From positions 1 through 50,868 of the forward strand of contig NZ_WBKP01000024.1 in assembly GCF_009602465.1 (NCBI RefSeq): 50,868 nucleotides of DNA, read 5' to 3'. This stretch comes from Cumulibacter manganitolerans. GTDB taxonomy: Bacteria > Actinomycetota > Actinomycetes > Mycobacteriales > Antricoccaceae. Of the stretch, positions 8,792 through 18,400 are shown in pieces. Position 1 is the stretch's first letter. Each line of letters begins with the position of its first letter. The notes under the pieces are model-generated. The model was not told the DNA's origin. It searched no databases and saw nothing but the letters and a program-made list of their open reading frames with translations. The translations under genes and the position numbers were made by a program.

Positions 8792-10339
8792 TTAGCCCTC
8801 CTTCGAGGTAGTTGAGGTAGTGAGCTGCTCACTGGGCGTTTCGTCGATTTCCAGTTGCGGACGTGAGGTGGCGCGGTGCCGCAGCACCGCGCGGGCGACC
8901 AGGCCGAGGACGACGAGGCTGACGAGCACGACGAGCACCGGCCGGCCCAGGAAGTAGGTGAGATCGCCGTGGGCGAGCCCGAGTGACTGCCGCAGCGACG
9001 ACTCGAGCGTCGGGCCGAGCACCACCGCGAGGACGAGCGGCGCCGGGTTGATATCGGCCCGCCGAAACCACAGGCCGAGGAGCCCGGAGACGAACATGAT
9101 GCCGACATCGAACATGCTGTTGTTCTCCGAGTACACGCCGACGATGCAGACGCCGATGACGATCGACATCAGAATTCCCGGGGGCACCGATAGCACCCTG
9201 GTGAACAACCCCACGAGCGGCAGGTTCAGCAGGAGAAGCAGCACGTTGGCGACGTACATCGCTGCGATGACCGTCCAGAACACTCCTGGCTGGTCCTGGA
9301 TGAACGTCGGTCCCGGCACGATGTTGTTGAGTAGGAGCGCCGACAGCATCATCGCCATGACCGGCGCGAAGGGGATGCCGAGCACCAGCAGCGGAATGAA
9401 CGCAGCGCCGGCGGCTGCGTTGTTCGCCGACTCAGGACCGGCCACCCCTTCGATCGCGCCCTTGCCGAATTCGTTGCGATGCTTCGAGAAGCGGCGCTCG
9501 ATGACGTACGAGGCGAACGTGGAGATGACGGCAGCCGGGCCGGGGACGAGCCCGAGACCGAATCCGATTCCGGTTCCTCGTGCAATCGCGGGAACGGAGC
9601 GACGAGCCTCGGCACGAGTCGGAAGAAGCTCGCGTAGCTTCGGGGCCTTCACCCGACTGGTCGACCACTTGTCGAGCATCTGGTCGAGCACCTCCGCAAT
9701 GCCGAACATCCCCATTGCCACTGCGACGAAGCTGATTCCTCCGGAGAGCTCGGTGGAGCCGAAGGTGAACCGCGGCACCGAGCCGAGCGGGTCTACTCCG
9801 ACGAGTGAGATGGCTACGCCGAGCACGACCATCAGCACCGACTTGACCATGTGACCCGGGGTCAGCACGCTGAGCATCACCAATCCGGCGACCGTCAGCG
9901 CGAGGTACTCCGGTGGGCCGAGCTGAACCGCGACCCTGCCGAGCGCGGGCGCGACGAACATCAGCCCGACGACGGCCACTGTTCCAGCGACGAACGAGCC
10001 GATCGCGGCGATAGACAAGGCGGCCCCGCCCCGCCCACGTTTCGTCATCTGATAGCCGTCGACGGTGGTCATTACCGAGGCGGACTCCCCGGGCAGGTTC
10101 AGCAGAATCGACGTCGTCGATCCTCCGTACGCGGCGCCGTAGTAGATGCCGGCGAACAAGATCAGCGAGCCGGTAGCACCCAACTGAGGTGTGAGCCCCA
10201 ACAGCATCGCCATGGCGCCGAGCGGTCCGATCCCGGGCAGCACCCCGACGAGGCTCCCGAGCACGACTCCGCCGAGTCCGAGCAGGAGATACTGCCATGT
10301 GAAGAACTGCTCGAAGCCGTTTACCAAATCGGTCAGCAT
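8792..10339 (-). CDS. tctA: Tripartite tricarboxylate transporter, large membrane subunit TctA
   Basis: A 515-aa integral membrane protein, the large permease subunit of a TTT-family secondary transporter that takes up a carboxylate delivered by the TctC lipoprotein. The N-terminus shows the family signature GVLPGIGPLGAMAMLL, and a GIYYGAAYGGSTTSILLNLPG segment follows at about residues 64-84; about 11-12 hydrophobic segments are visible. I placed the start at the ATG at 10339 (MLTDLVNGFEQFF), which fits the family length of ~500 aa; the frame is open for 72 more codons, but those are antisense to tctB. It begins 2 nt after the tctB stop. Confidence 0.92.
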   Translation of the reverse strand: MLTDLVNGFEQFFTWQYLLLGLGGVVLGSLVGVLPGIGPLGAMAMLLGLTPQLGATGSLILFAGIYYGAAYGGSTTSILLNLPGESASVMTTVDGYQMTKRGRGGAALSIAAIGSFVAGTVAVVGLMFVAPALGRVAVQLGPPEYLALTVAGLVMLSVLTPGHMVKSVLMVVLGVAISLVGVDPLGSVPRFTFGSTELSGGISFVAVAMGMFGIAEVLDQMLDKWSTSRVKAPKLRELLPTRAEARRSVPAIARGTGIGFGLGLVPGPAAVISTFASYVIERRFSKHRNEFGKGAIEGVAGPESANNAAAGAAFIPLLVLGIPFAPVMAMMLSALLLNNIVPGPTFIQDQPGVFWTVIAAMYVANVLLLLLNLPLVGLFTRVLSVPPGILMSIVIGVCIVGVYSENNSMFDVGIMFVSGLLGLWFRRADINPAPLVLAVVLGPTLESSLRQSLGLAHGDLTYFLGRPVLVVLVSLVVLGLVARAVLRHRATSRPQLEIDETPSEQLTTSTTSKEG

Positions 10340-10341
10340 GG

Positions 10342-10920
10342 CTATCCCGCCGTCATTGAGCCGAAGGGCAACGGAATGGAGAGCCACATGGCGAAGACCA
10401 GGTAGCCCGCGACATAGAAGCCGATGCCCACCAAGAGCGACGCCCACCAACTGGTGCGCATTATGTAGGCCAGCACGCCGACTACGACCGCGGCCGTGAC
10501 GAGAAGCCCGACGACGCTCGTAGCCAGCAGCACGAACGCAAAGCAGCCGATGCACGCGGCTATCGCGAGCGACGGCGAGAGCCGCGCGGTAAGCGTGGCG
10601 CTGTCCTCCGCCGCCTCGGTCAGCAGCTGGTCATGCGCCCCGGCGAGATCGGGAACAACGACCTCGCTCCCTACCGCGCCGGTGTCGACGTGCGCCGACC
10701 TCCGGGCGCGGAGGCCGGACAGCAGAAGGGACGCGGCGAAGAACACCAGACCGATGCCGATCAGCAGGGGCACGAAGCCACTGCCGGGAGCGGCGAGCGA
10801 GCCGACGCCATAATCGAGCGCGCCGACGATCATGCCGACGCCCAGCACCGTGAGCGCGAGCGTGAGCGAGGCCTCCGCGCGTCGAGTGCTGCCGTGAACG
10901 TCGGGGGCGACGGTGCTCAT
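10342..10920 (-). CDS. tctB: Tripartite tricarboxylate transporter, small membrane subunit TctB
   Basis: A 192-aa membrane protein with four predicted helices (about 17-40, 48-70, 115-150 as two, 158-182), the topology of the TctB subunit. The conserved first helix ends in the short loop GSGFVPLLIGIGL. A longer acidic/Ser-rich cytoplasmic loop (72-112) is unusual, but loop length varies in this family. It is placed between tctC and tctA with a 4-nt overlap to tctC, the standard CBA order. Confidence 0.9.
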   Translation of the reverse strand: MSTVAPDVHGSTRRAEASLTLALTVLGVGMIVGALDYGVGSLAAPGSGFVPLLIGIGLVFFAASLLLSGLRARRSAHVDTGAVGSEVVVPDLAGAHDQLLTEAAEDSATLTARLSPSLAIAACIGCFAFVLLATSVVGLLVTAAVVVGVLAYIMRTSWWASLLVGIGFYVAGYLVFAMWLSIPLPFGSMTAG

Positions 10921-11906
10921 AGGAGTCCGGCCTTCTTGAGCTTCGCGACCGCCTTCAGTTGCTCTTGGGCGACCTTCTTCTGCTCCGGTCCCGAGCGGAA
11001 CACCAGGTCAAGACCGGTCGACGTCGCCGTCTGCTTCAGCTCCGGGGAAGCCAGTGCCTTCTTGACCTGCTTCGCCAGGGTCTCGACGATCGCGTCGGGT
11101 ACGCCGGCGGGTGCGTAGACGCCGTAGCGGGACTCCCACTCGACGTCGATTCCGGACTCGCTCGCGGTCGGCACATCTGGGAGGAAGGGCGAACGGTCGG
11201 ACCCCACGGTCGCTAGAACTCGCATCGTGCCGGCCTTTACCTGGGGGAGCGCTGCCGCGTTCTGGGTCAGCGTGGCGTCGAGGTTGCCGCCCAGAATTGC
11301 CGTCGTCGTGGCCGCGTCACCGTCGTATGCCACGTGCGAGAACTTGACGCCCGCTTTCTCCTCGAGCATGGTGATCGGGATCTCATAGGCCGGTGGGCCG
11401 CCTCCCATGGTGATCTGCCCCGGCTTCGTCTTGGCGTCGGCCAGGAGCTCTTCGATCGTCTGATACGGCGACGATGCGGGAACGGCGACCAGCGGGCCAC
11501 CGGAGGTCACGCCCGCTATGTAAGTGATGTCGGTGACCGGGTCGTAGGAGACCTTCGACATGGCAGGAGTGAGCGAGACCGGTCCGGCAGGTGAGATGGA
11601 GATTGTGTATCCGTCACTCTTGGCGTTGACCATCTCGGTCATTCCGACCAGGCCTGCACCGCCACCCTTGTTGACGACCTGCAGCTGCTGCCCGAGGTCA
11701 CCCTGCTTGTTGACCTGATCGACGATCGCGCGAGCGATGATGTCCGACCCGCCACCTGCCGGGTACGGCACGATGACGTCGATGGTCTTCTGCGGGTAGG
11801 AGTCGGTACTGCTTTCCGAGCTACTGGGAGCGCCGCAGGCGCTCATTAGGCCCGTGGTGGTGACGATGACGGCGGCACTTGCCCGCCGGATGGTTGTCGA
11901 GTTCAT
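10917..11906 (-). CDS. tctC: Tripartite tricarboxylate transporter, substrate-binding lipoprotein TctC
   Basis: A 329-aa extracytoplasmic solute-binding protein of the TctC/Bug family. A lipobox (LMSAC, Cys about residue 24) anchors it to the membrane outer face. The mature part has the Bug signatures IDVIVPYPAGGGSDIIAR and NKGGGAGLVG, then a two-lobed periplasmic binding fold. The family binds carboxylated compounds such as dicarboxylates, amino acids and aromatic acids; the ligand cannot be read from sequence. I chose the ATG at 11906 because a signal peptide follows directly and AGAAGGAAG lies upstream. It overlaps the CoA-transferase stop by 4 nt, which ties substrate uptake to CoA activation. 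Confidence 0.92.
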   Translation of the reverse strand: MNSTTIRRASAAVIVTTTGLMSACGAPSSSESSTDSYPQKTIDVIVPYPAGGGSDIIARAIVDQVNKQGDLGQQLQVVNKGGGAGLVGMTEMVNAKSDGYTISISPAGPVSLTPAMSKVSYDPVTDITYIAGVTSGGPLVAVPASSPYQTIEELLADAKTKPGQITMGGGPPAYEIPITMLEEKAGVKFSHVAYDGDAATTTAILGGNLDATLTQNAAALPQVKAGTMRVLATVGSDRSPFLPDVPTASESGIDVEWESRYGVYAPAGVPDAIVETLAKQVKKALASPELKQTATSTGLDLVFRSGPEQKKVAQEQLKAVAKLKKAGLL

Positions 11907-13135
11907 GATTCTTCCTTCTTGGTGACGAGGGGTGCGGCGGCTTCGCGCCACAACTCCGATGGATCCAGGTCGAGGAGCGCTGTATCGGCGCCCAGTGGCC
12001 GAGGCGGATGCGGATGCGGAGCTACGCCGTCCCACATGAACGGGCTGCCGACGAGGTGGGTCACGGGTCCGTCCCCCGGTGCCTTCAGGAACACCGATCC
12101 TGGGCTGCTGGTCCGGGCCCGAAAAGCGTCCGGGTAGTCACGGATCGAGCCGACCACCACACCGACCGACGAGAGTCTGTTGACGACCTCTTCGCGGTCG
12201 AGCTCGGCGAGCGCGGCCGCTAGTGCGGCATGCAGGGCCGGCCGATGTCGCGCCCGGTCGGTCGATGTGGCAAACCGCGGATCCGCCGCGATGTCCGGCC
12301 TATCGATCGCGTCGCAGAGTGCCTGCCACGGACGCGGCATGTACGCGGAGATCACCACGTAGCCATCACGGACCCGGACGACGTCAGCGGCCGGTGCAGC
12401 GCTCGGCTGACCGTTGCCCTTTCGAACGGGCTCATCGCCCGTGAGGAGCCAGTCCATCCAGCCCGCAGCCTGCAGATGTAAGGCTACGTCCCATAGGGAA
12501 ATGCGGATGTGGGTTCCGCGACCGGTACGGCTGCGCTGCAACAAGGCCGCGGTGACGGCCTGTGCCGCGGCCATCGCCGACGCCGCGTCGACGACCGTGA
12601 ATCCCACGCGCTGCGGCTCATCACCGGCGGAACCGGTCACCCACATGATTCCGGATTCAGCCTGCGCGGCGATGTCGAGGCCTGGGCGACGGCTCAGATG
12701 ACCCTCTTCCCCGAACCCACTGAGGGTAAGGATGACCGCCGACGGGTTGCGTCGGTGGATCTCGCGCGGGGACAGCCCGTACCGCTCGAGTGCTCCCGGT
12801 TTGAGATTGCTCAGCACCACGTCGGCATCCGAGACCAACGCGAGTGCCCTGGGACGATCAGCCTCGGCCGCGAGGTCGAGCTCCACCATCCGTTTGCCGC
12901 GGTTGTAGGCGTTGAACATCGCCGGACCGAGGCCGGCGAGGTTGCGGCAGGCCTCACCGCCTGGCGGCTCGACCTTGACGACGGTTGCGCCCTGATCGAG
13001 CAGGACCTGCGCAGCGCCCGGCACTGCGATGTACTGACCGAACTCGACGATCCGGAAACCCGCCAGCGGTAGCGATCCAGACGAGTCGGCGTTCCTTGCG
13101 TCGTGCTCGGTAAGGCGGGGTTGAACAGTCGACAT
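11903..13135 (-). CDS. CaiB/BaiF-family (class III) CoA-transferase
   Basis: A 410-aa formyl-CoA transferase-like enzyme that would move CoA from an acyl-CoA donor to the imported acid. Characteristic segments are FGQYIAVPGAAQVLLDQGA, VEPPGGE, NRGKRMVELDL and the catalytic aspartate in PGLDIAAQAESG. AGGAG lies upstream of the ATG, and it is the first structural gene after the LysR pair. The direct overlap with tctC argues that its acceptor is the transported carboxylate; the donor may be succinyl-CoA or the pathway end product. It is normal length (family ~380-430 aa). Some members are racemases (alpha-methylacyl-CoA racemase), which is the main alternative. Confidence 0.9.
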   Translation of the reverse strand: MSTVQPRLTEHDARNADSSGSLPLAGFRIVEFGQYIAVPGAAQVLLDQGATVVKVEPPGGEACRNLAGLGPAMFNAYNRGKRMVELDLAAEADRPRALALVSDADVVLSNLKPGALERYGLSPREIHRRNPSAVILTLSGFGEEGHLSRRPGLDIAAQAESGIMWVTGSAGDEPQRVGFTVVDAASAMAAAQAVTAALLQRSRTGRGTHIRISLWDVALHLQAAGWMDWLLTGDEPVRKGNGQPSAAPAADVVRVRDGYVVISAYMPRPWQALCDAIDRPDIAADPRFATSTDRARHRPALHAALAAALAELDREEVVNRLSSVGVVVGSIRDYPDAFRARTSSPGSVFLKAPGDGPVTHLVGSPFMWDGVAPHPHPPRPLGADTALLDLDPSELWREAAAPLVTKKEES

Positions 13136-13182
13136 GCAGTGTGCTCCTGTGCGCGCTCCGTGGCGGGTGGACTTGGTGGGCG

Positions 13183-13212
13183 AGTATGTCCAGCGTCACG
13201 AATATGCGTCAA
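13183..13212 (-). promoter_or_regulatory. Candidate promoter of the catabolic structural genes
   Basis: Read on the minus strand, TTGACG (13212-13207) is followed after 18 nt by CATACT (13188-13183), about 45 nt before the CoA-transferase ATG. It lies in the only gap of any size in the operon (13136-13227), where the LysR proteins would be expected to act. It was assigned by eye, without scoring. Confidence 0.35.
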
Positions 13213-13227
13213 TCACAGGTCAAGCCA

Positions 13228-14184
13228 TCAGCTATTTGCTCCCCTTATAGTGCCTGCGTGGAGGCGCGGACGAGCGGCGTAGCTCCTGGCGGCGACCTCC
13301 ACCGACTGAGCCAGAACGGTGGCGATGAGAGGCCGGCGGTCGTCGGCGCGGGCTACCGTCACGAACCGTCGTACGAACGGCTCGTCGAACAACGCAACCT
13401 TGAGGCCGAGGGCCATGAGCTCCTCGCGATGCATGTACTCGCACAGAAACCCGCCGACACCCCCCAGAGCGAGGTCGGCGAAGGCATACCGATCGGACAC
13501 CCGGGCGCGGATGAACCTGCTCACGAGGGCCGTCCTGGAGCGCAGCACGGCGTAGACGTCACTGGATTCGAAATAGGGCACGACGATGAGCCCGAACTGC
13601 TCGAGGTGAGCGAGGGTCGCGGTTTCCGCGTCGACCTCGGCATACGCGGGAAAGGCGTAGGCGATGTCGGCCACCCCGAGCGGTACCTGGACGGTCCCCT
13701 CCAGCGGGCGCGTCATGTACTCCGTCATGCCGAAATCGGACTCCGCCGCTGCGACGGAGTAGGCGACGTCGGCGACAATCGGACGCCGGGGGGCGCGCAC
13801 TGACATCCGCAGCGCCGGATGTCGAGTCATCAGCCCGGCCAGCAGCTCTGCGCCGAGGCCCTCGGCCAGGGTCGGTGTCGTCTGCACGAAAAGCGAGCCC
13901 GATTCCGCGACCGACGACCTTCGAGCGTCGTCGAGCACTCCGTCCATTGCGCGCAGCGCCTCCGCCGCGGTGTCGGCCATCTCGCGCCCGCGCGCATTCA
14001 GTCGCGCCCCCTGTCGAACGCGTTCGACGAGCCGGGCGCCGGCGAGCCGCTCGACCTGCCGGATCGTGGCGGCGAACGTCGAGGGTGTCACGTACATTGC
14101 CGATGCGGCAGCCGCAAACCCTTCGTGCTCCAGCAACGCGACCAGCGCAGCCAGGTGCCTGCGCTCAATCCCTGCGGCCCTCAC
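13228..14184 (-). CDS. LysR-family transcriptional regulator (operon copy 1)
   Basis: A 318-aa LysR-type regulator. The N-terminal winged HTH (about 8-66) is typical: LVALLEHEGFAAAASAMYVTP-like helices followed by STFAATIRQVERLAGARLVER. The rest is the type 2 periplasmic-binding-like effector domain (about 90-300). It overlaps the following LysR gene by 4 nt and sits 92 nt before the CoA-transferase gene in the same direction. LysR regulators are commonly divergent from their targets; here two are placed co-directionally in front of the operon. It probably senses the transported acid or its CoA ester and switches on the downstream genes. Confidence 0.88.
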   Translation of the reverse strand: MRAAGIERRHLAALVALLEHEGFAAAASAMYVTPSTFAATIRQVERLAGARLVERVRQGARLNARGREMADTAAEALRAMDGVLDDARRSSVAESGSLFVQTTPTLAEGLGAELLAGLMTRHPALRMSVRAPRRPIVADVAYSVAAAESDFGMTEYMTRPLEGTVQVPLGVADIAYAFPAYAEVDAETATLAHLEQFGLIVVPYFESSDVYAVLRSRTALVSRFIRARVSDRYAFADLALGGVGGFLCEYMHREELMALGLKVALFDEPFVRRFVTVARADDRRPLIATVLAQSVEVAARSYAARPRLHAGTIRGANS

Positions 14185-15095
14185 GGGGACGTCGCCTCGA
14201 ACTCACGTTGAGCGATCGCGATGAATTCACGCGCCGTGGGAGAGCGGCCGTCGCGCTCCGTGGCCACCACGACTGTGAGCACCGGCGGGTCCAGAGGCCT
14301 AACCACCCGGGCACCCGAGGCGCGGTAGCCGTCGCCGACTCGCCGTGGCACGAAAAGCACGCCCCTGCCCCGCAGAGCGAGACGAATAAGCAGGCCGTGA
14401 TATCCCGCCCGCAAGATGGTGGCCTCCGCGACGGCCTCCGGGCCAATACGACGCGCTATCGCTCGGCTGATGACGCCGAAGCCGGTCATGCTGAGCAGAC
14501 CGAGGGCCGCAAGGTCATCGACCGTCGGCCTCAGCGGCAGGGTCGCTCTCGGCGGGACGATCGCGACCAACTCGATATCGCCCAAGAGGGTTACCTCGAC
14601 ACCGTCGAGGTTGTCGTCCTCGGTCGTGACCGCCACATCCGCGAGTCCTCCGCGAATGACGTCGAAGGCGTCGGCACCGATCCCGAGCGGCTCCATCTCG
14701 ATCCCTATCTCAGGATGGCTGCGGTGCATCGCGCTCACCAACCGGGCCACGGGCTCACGCATCAAGGTTGGCCGGCACACGGTGCGCAAGGTGCCGAGCC
14801 GCGCTTCACCGACCCGATACGCCGACTGCTCAAGCGCCCGCACCGCTTGCCGGGCACGTCGCGCCGCCGGAAGCAGCTCCTCCCCCGACGCTGTCAACAG
14901 GACCCCACCGGCTGTGCGGCTGAACAGCCGTAGTCCCAGCTTCGCCTCGAGCTTGCTGATCGCCAGGGTCAGGGCCGGTTGTGAAATACCCAGCGCGTGG
15001 GCCGCTGATGTGAAGGACTGGTGGGCTTCGAGCTCGACAAAGTAATCGATCTCCGCACGAGTCAGCGACGTCGACGAGACCGGAGAGACGGGCAC
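14181..15095 (-). CDS. LysR-family transcriptional regulator (operon copy 2)
   Basis: A 304-aa LysR-type regulator with a textbook HTH at about 14-72 (LEAHQSFTSAAHALGISQPA, then KLEAKLGLRLFSRT) and an effector-binding domain to the end. It is the first gene of the operon; its stop overlaps the start of the second LysR gene by 4 nt, so both are made from one message. The two paralogues are clearly different from each other, so this is not a recent duplication. They may form a cascade, heteromers, or respond to two different signals. Confidence 0.88.
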   Translation of the reverse strand: MPVSPVSSTSLTRAEIDYFVELEAHQSFTSAAHALGISQPALTLAISKLEAKLGLRLFSRTAGGVLLTASGEELLPAARRARQAVRALEQSAYRVGEARLGTLRTVCRPTLMREPVARLVSAMHRSHPEIGIEMEPLGIGADAFDVIRGGLADVAVTTEDDNLDGVEVTLLGDIELVAIVPPRATLPLRPTVDDLAALGLLSMTGFGVISRAIARRIGPEAVAEATILRAGYHGLLIRLALRGRGVLFVPRRVGDGYRASGARVVRPLDPPVLTVVVATERDGRSPTAREFIAIAQREFEATSP

Positions 15096-15452
15096 ACGGA
15101 AACCCTAGTCGTAGGACGCTTGCGGCACATACCCTCTGATGTTCGTGGCGGCGCCCCCGCCGCTCGCCGCGCGAGCCAGGCCCGCGGCCCTCCATGTGTC
15201 GGACCCCCTTCGTGGACGTCACACCGCAATTGCAGTAGATCGGGTTTACGCCGGTGTAACGACCGGAGGCGCAGAAAAGGCCCTTTCAAAGCGGTACGAA
15301 TGCTGCTTGCTAAGCAAAGAGTGTCGGCGGCCACGACGAAATTGCCCGGGCGCGGGCCCTGGATCACCGAGCCGGGAGGTGGCTGCAGTACGACTACGGC
15401 GACGGCCCGGTCGTCGACGACGTCAAGACGGTGCTGTTAGTTGGGGGAGTGG
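15096..15452 (+). other. Gap between the LysR operon and the relaxase gene end
   Basis: 357 nt that should hold the promoter of the LysR pair on the minus strand. On the plus strand a ~40-codon open stretch (about 15308-15432) reads with actinobacterial codon use (...WLQYDYGDGPVVDDVKTVLL) but has no start or ribosome site. It may be the tail of a lost gene cut at the insertion point of the catabolic operon. Nothing else is recognisable. Confidence 0.3.
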
Positions 15453-18400
15453 TTAGCCGCGTTCGTAGTCGTGATCCCGCTCGGTCTCGTACCGCGGACC
15501 GTCTGGGTCGTTCATGTGGGCCGGCGCCGTCGAGGTTGTGCCGTAGCCGTCGGCCCGCCGCTCGCTCTCCATGCGCAGGTCGCGGTGCTGCTGCTGCAAC
15601 ATCTCGATCTGGCGGGTCAGGACCGCGATGCTCCGGGCAGCGCTTTCGCGTTCGGCTCGGTCCTCGGTGACGGCTCGCTCGCGCCGCGCTGGGGCGTCGT
15701 GCAGTCCGGCGGATGCGTGCGCGCGCACTTGTGGCCAGTGCTGTGCGTCGGGTAGTCCTGCCGCGGCGTGGCCAGCGTCTGCGGTCATTGCCTGGGCGCG
15801 CTGCTGCGCCTTGTCCCGCTCGGCTCGTGCCGCGGTGACGGCGTGCGCCCATTGTTCGCGTTCCCGCCGCCGCGGCGTGTGTGCCTCGAGCTGCTCGAGG
15901 CGAGTGGAGAGCTCTGCCGCTTCGTCTGCGGCCTGCCGAGCGGCCGCGGCCCGTTCCTCGGCCTGGTCTAGGCGTTCCAGGGTCGCCGTCCACGTCGCGA
16001 CGTCCCGGTCGACCTCCTGCGCGCGCGGCCCCTCATTACCCGCGCCGGCAGCCTGCTCCGCGGAGCGCGCCGCCTGGAACCGGCGTTCGGCACGCGCCGC
16101 GAGCCGCTCAGTGTCGACCAGCCGTGTCTGCAGGTCCTCGACGGAGAGGTCCCCGTACGGCCGTCCGGCCTCGGGCTGTTCGGGCTGGGGCTGAGGTAGC
16201 GCGGTGCGGGCGCGGTTCCACTGCTCCCTGTTCAGGGGGTTGGCTGGTTCGGGGCCGAGCGGTTCGCGTGAGGTGATGTCGTGTGCTTCGCGGTAGGCCG
16301 CGATCATGCCAGCGCGGTGCTGCCAGTCCGCTCGAGCGTCAGGCTCCTGCGGGAGGTCGCCGAGCGCGCTGGACCACGCGGGCCTCCCCACGGCTGCTCG
16401 GGCGCCGAGCTCCGCGGCGCGGTCACGTGCTGCTGCGAGGAGGGCATCGCTGTAGGCGTCGACGCCGCCGGCCGGCAGCCAGTCGCCTGCCTCTGCTGAT
16501 GGTTGTGGCTGCTCCGCCAGTCGGGCGGCAAGTACGCGGGCGGGGGAGTCCGCGCCGGCCATGGGGCGGGACTGGTAGGCGCGGCGCAGGTCCTCGGCAG
16601 CCTGCTCCCCGCGCCAGTGCAGGACCTCGCGCAGGTAGGGCCAGGCGTCGTCGCCGCGCACGTCGGCGGCAACATGCGCCGGCAGCGCCGCGTCGAGGAG
16701 GGCGCCGTCGGTGCCGGCGTGCTCGCGCACGTACCGCCATCGCTGCAGCTGGGTGGTGATGCTGGCGGCCCGCTCGTCCTCTTCGCGGATGGACTCGGTC
16801 GCCGACACGGCAGCATCCGAGTGCTCCAGCACCGCGCGCAGCACAGCCCGTGCCGGCTGGTTCGGGTCCGCGGGGCGTTCGGCCTCGGCATCGAGCAGGT
16901 GCTCGGTGACGGTGTAGAGCTGGTTGCGGCGCCGCCCGCGCGTGGCCGCGACGTACAGCACCTCGCGGGTGAGGGTGTCATCGACCAGGGCGTGCACGTG
17001 GTCGACCGTGAGGCCTTGGGCGCGGTGCGCGGTCATCGCGTACCCGAGCTCGACGTTCGCCTGCACGTACCCGCCGGGCAGCACGCACACTCCGTGCCGG
17101 CCGGTGACCGCCAGCCCGCCGTCCGACCCGAGCTCAGTGATGGTCCAGAGGTCGCCGTTCTTCACGAAGTCCCCGCCGACCCGCAGGGTGCGGTCGTTGC
17201 GGCGGGTGACGATGATGTCGCCGACGCTGGCACGGCTGCCGTTACGCAGCACCACGCCCGGCCCGGTGACGTGGCCGGCGGCGATCCGGTCCGCGCGCAC
17301 CCTCTCGGACAGTGCCTGCACGGTCTGGTTGTCGGTGGCGATCATGACCGACTCCACGTCCCCGGCTTGGTCGCGCTGCCAGGCGGTGTAGATGTCCTCG
17401 AGCATCGCCTCGCGGCTGCCGGAGCGGACCCGGTCGTGCTCGACGTACGCCTCGATGGCTTCGGCGTCCCCGGCGCGCAGTGCGAGGCTGGCCTCGGCCT
17501 CCCACTCGCGCAGCACCCGCTTCCCGGTCACGGGGTCGACGTCGGCGAACCGCCACACCGTGGACAGCTGGGCCGCGCCGACCTCGTTCTGGATCAACCG
17601 GAGGCCGCCGCCGGAGGCGATCGCGGCCAGCTGCCGCGGGTCACCGACCAGCACCACGTGCGCGCCGTCGCGCGTCGCGGCCTGCACCACGCGGTCCAGG
17701 TTCAGGGTGCCGGCCATGCCGGCCTCGTCCACGATCACGAGCTCACCGGGCTGGAACTGCGCGGCCGGCTGCCCGGCGCGCCGCAGCGTGGCCCAGTAGT
17801 CGATGGTGGCGGCCTGGTCCATCCCGGTCTCGGTGCGCAGCACCGACGCCGCGGCCGCGGTCGGGGCGAGGCCGCGCACAGGCCGGCCACCGGCCCGCTG
17901 CCACACGTCCACCAGCGCTCTCATGGTCGTGGTCTTCCCGGTCCCCGCCGGGCCGACGAGCAGCTGCACGCGCCGCTCGCCCTCGGCGAGCTGTCGCACC
18001 ACCGCCAGCTGGTCACTCGCGAGGTCGTGATCACCCAGCACCAGGTCTACCGACGCGGTCGGGAGCCGGGCGGGGGTGTGTTCGCGGGCGGCGTCCAGCA
18101 GCCGCGCCTCGGCCGCCAGCAGGGTGCGGGTGGAGGCGCGTCGCGAGGCGGGGGCCTCCCAGATCGGCGCACCGTCCGCGCGCCGCAGCTCCCCCGGCGT
18201 GCGGACGCGCTCGGGCACGGAGACCTCCACGACGTCCTCCAGGCGCCCCGCGGCGGCCGTGATCGCCGCGATCAGCTCATCGCGGGCCTGTGGCGAGGGG
18301 AGCCGGATGGTCGCGGTGTGCCGCTGCGCGGCGGCGGCGATGTGCCGCTCGGTCCAGTCCGAGCGGCGCTCCTGCAGCTCGGCGACCACCTCGCCGGCGA

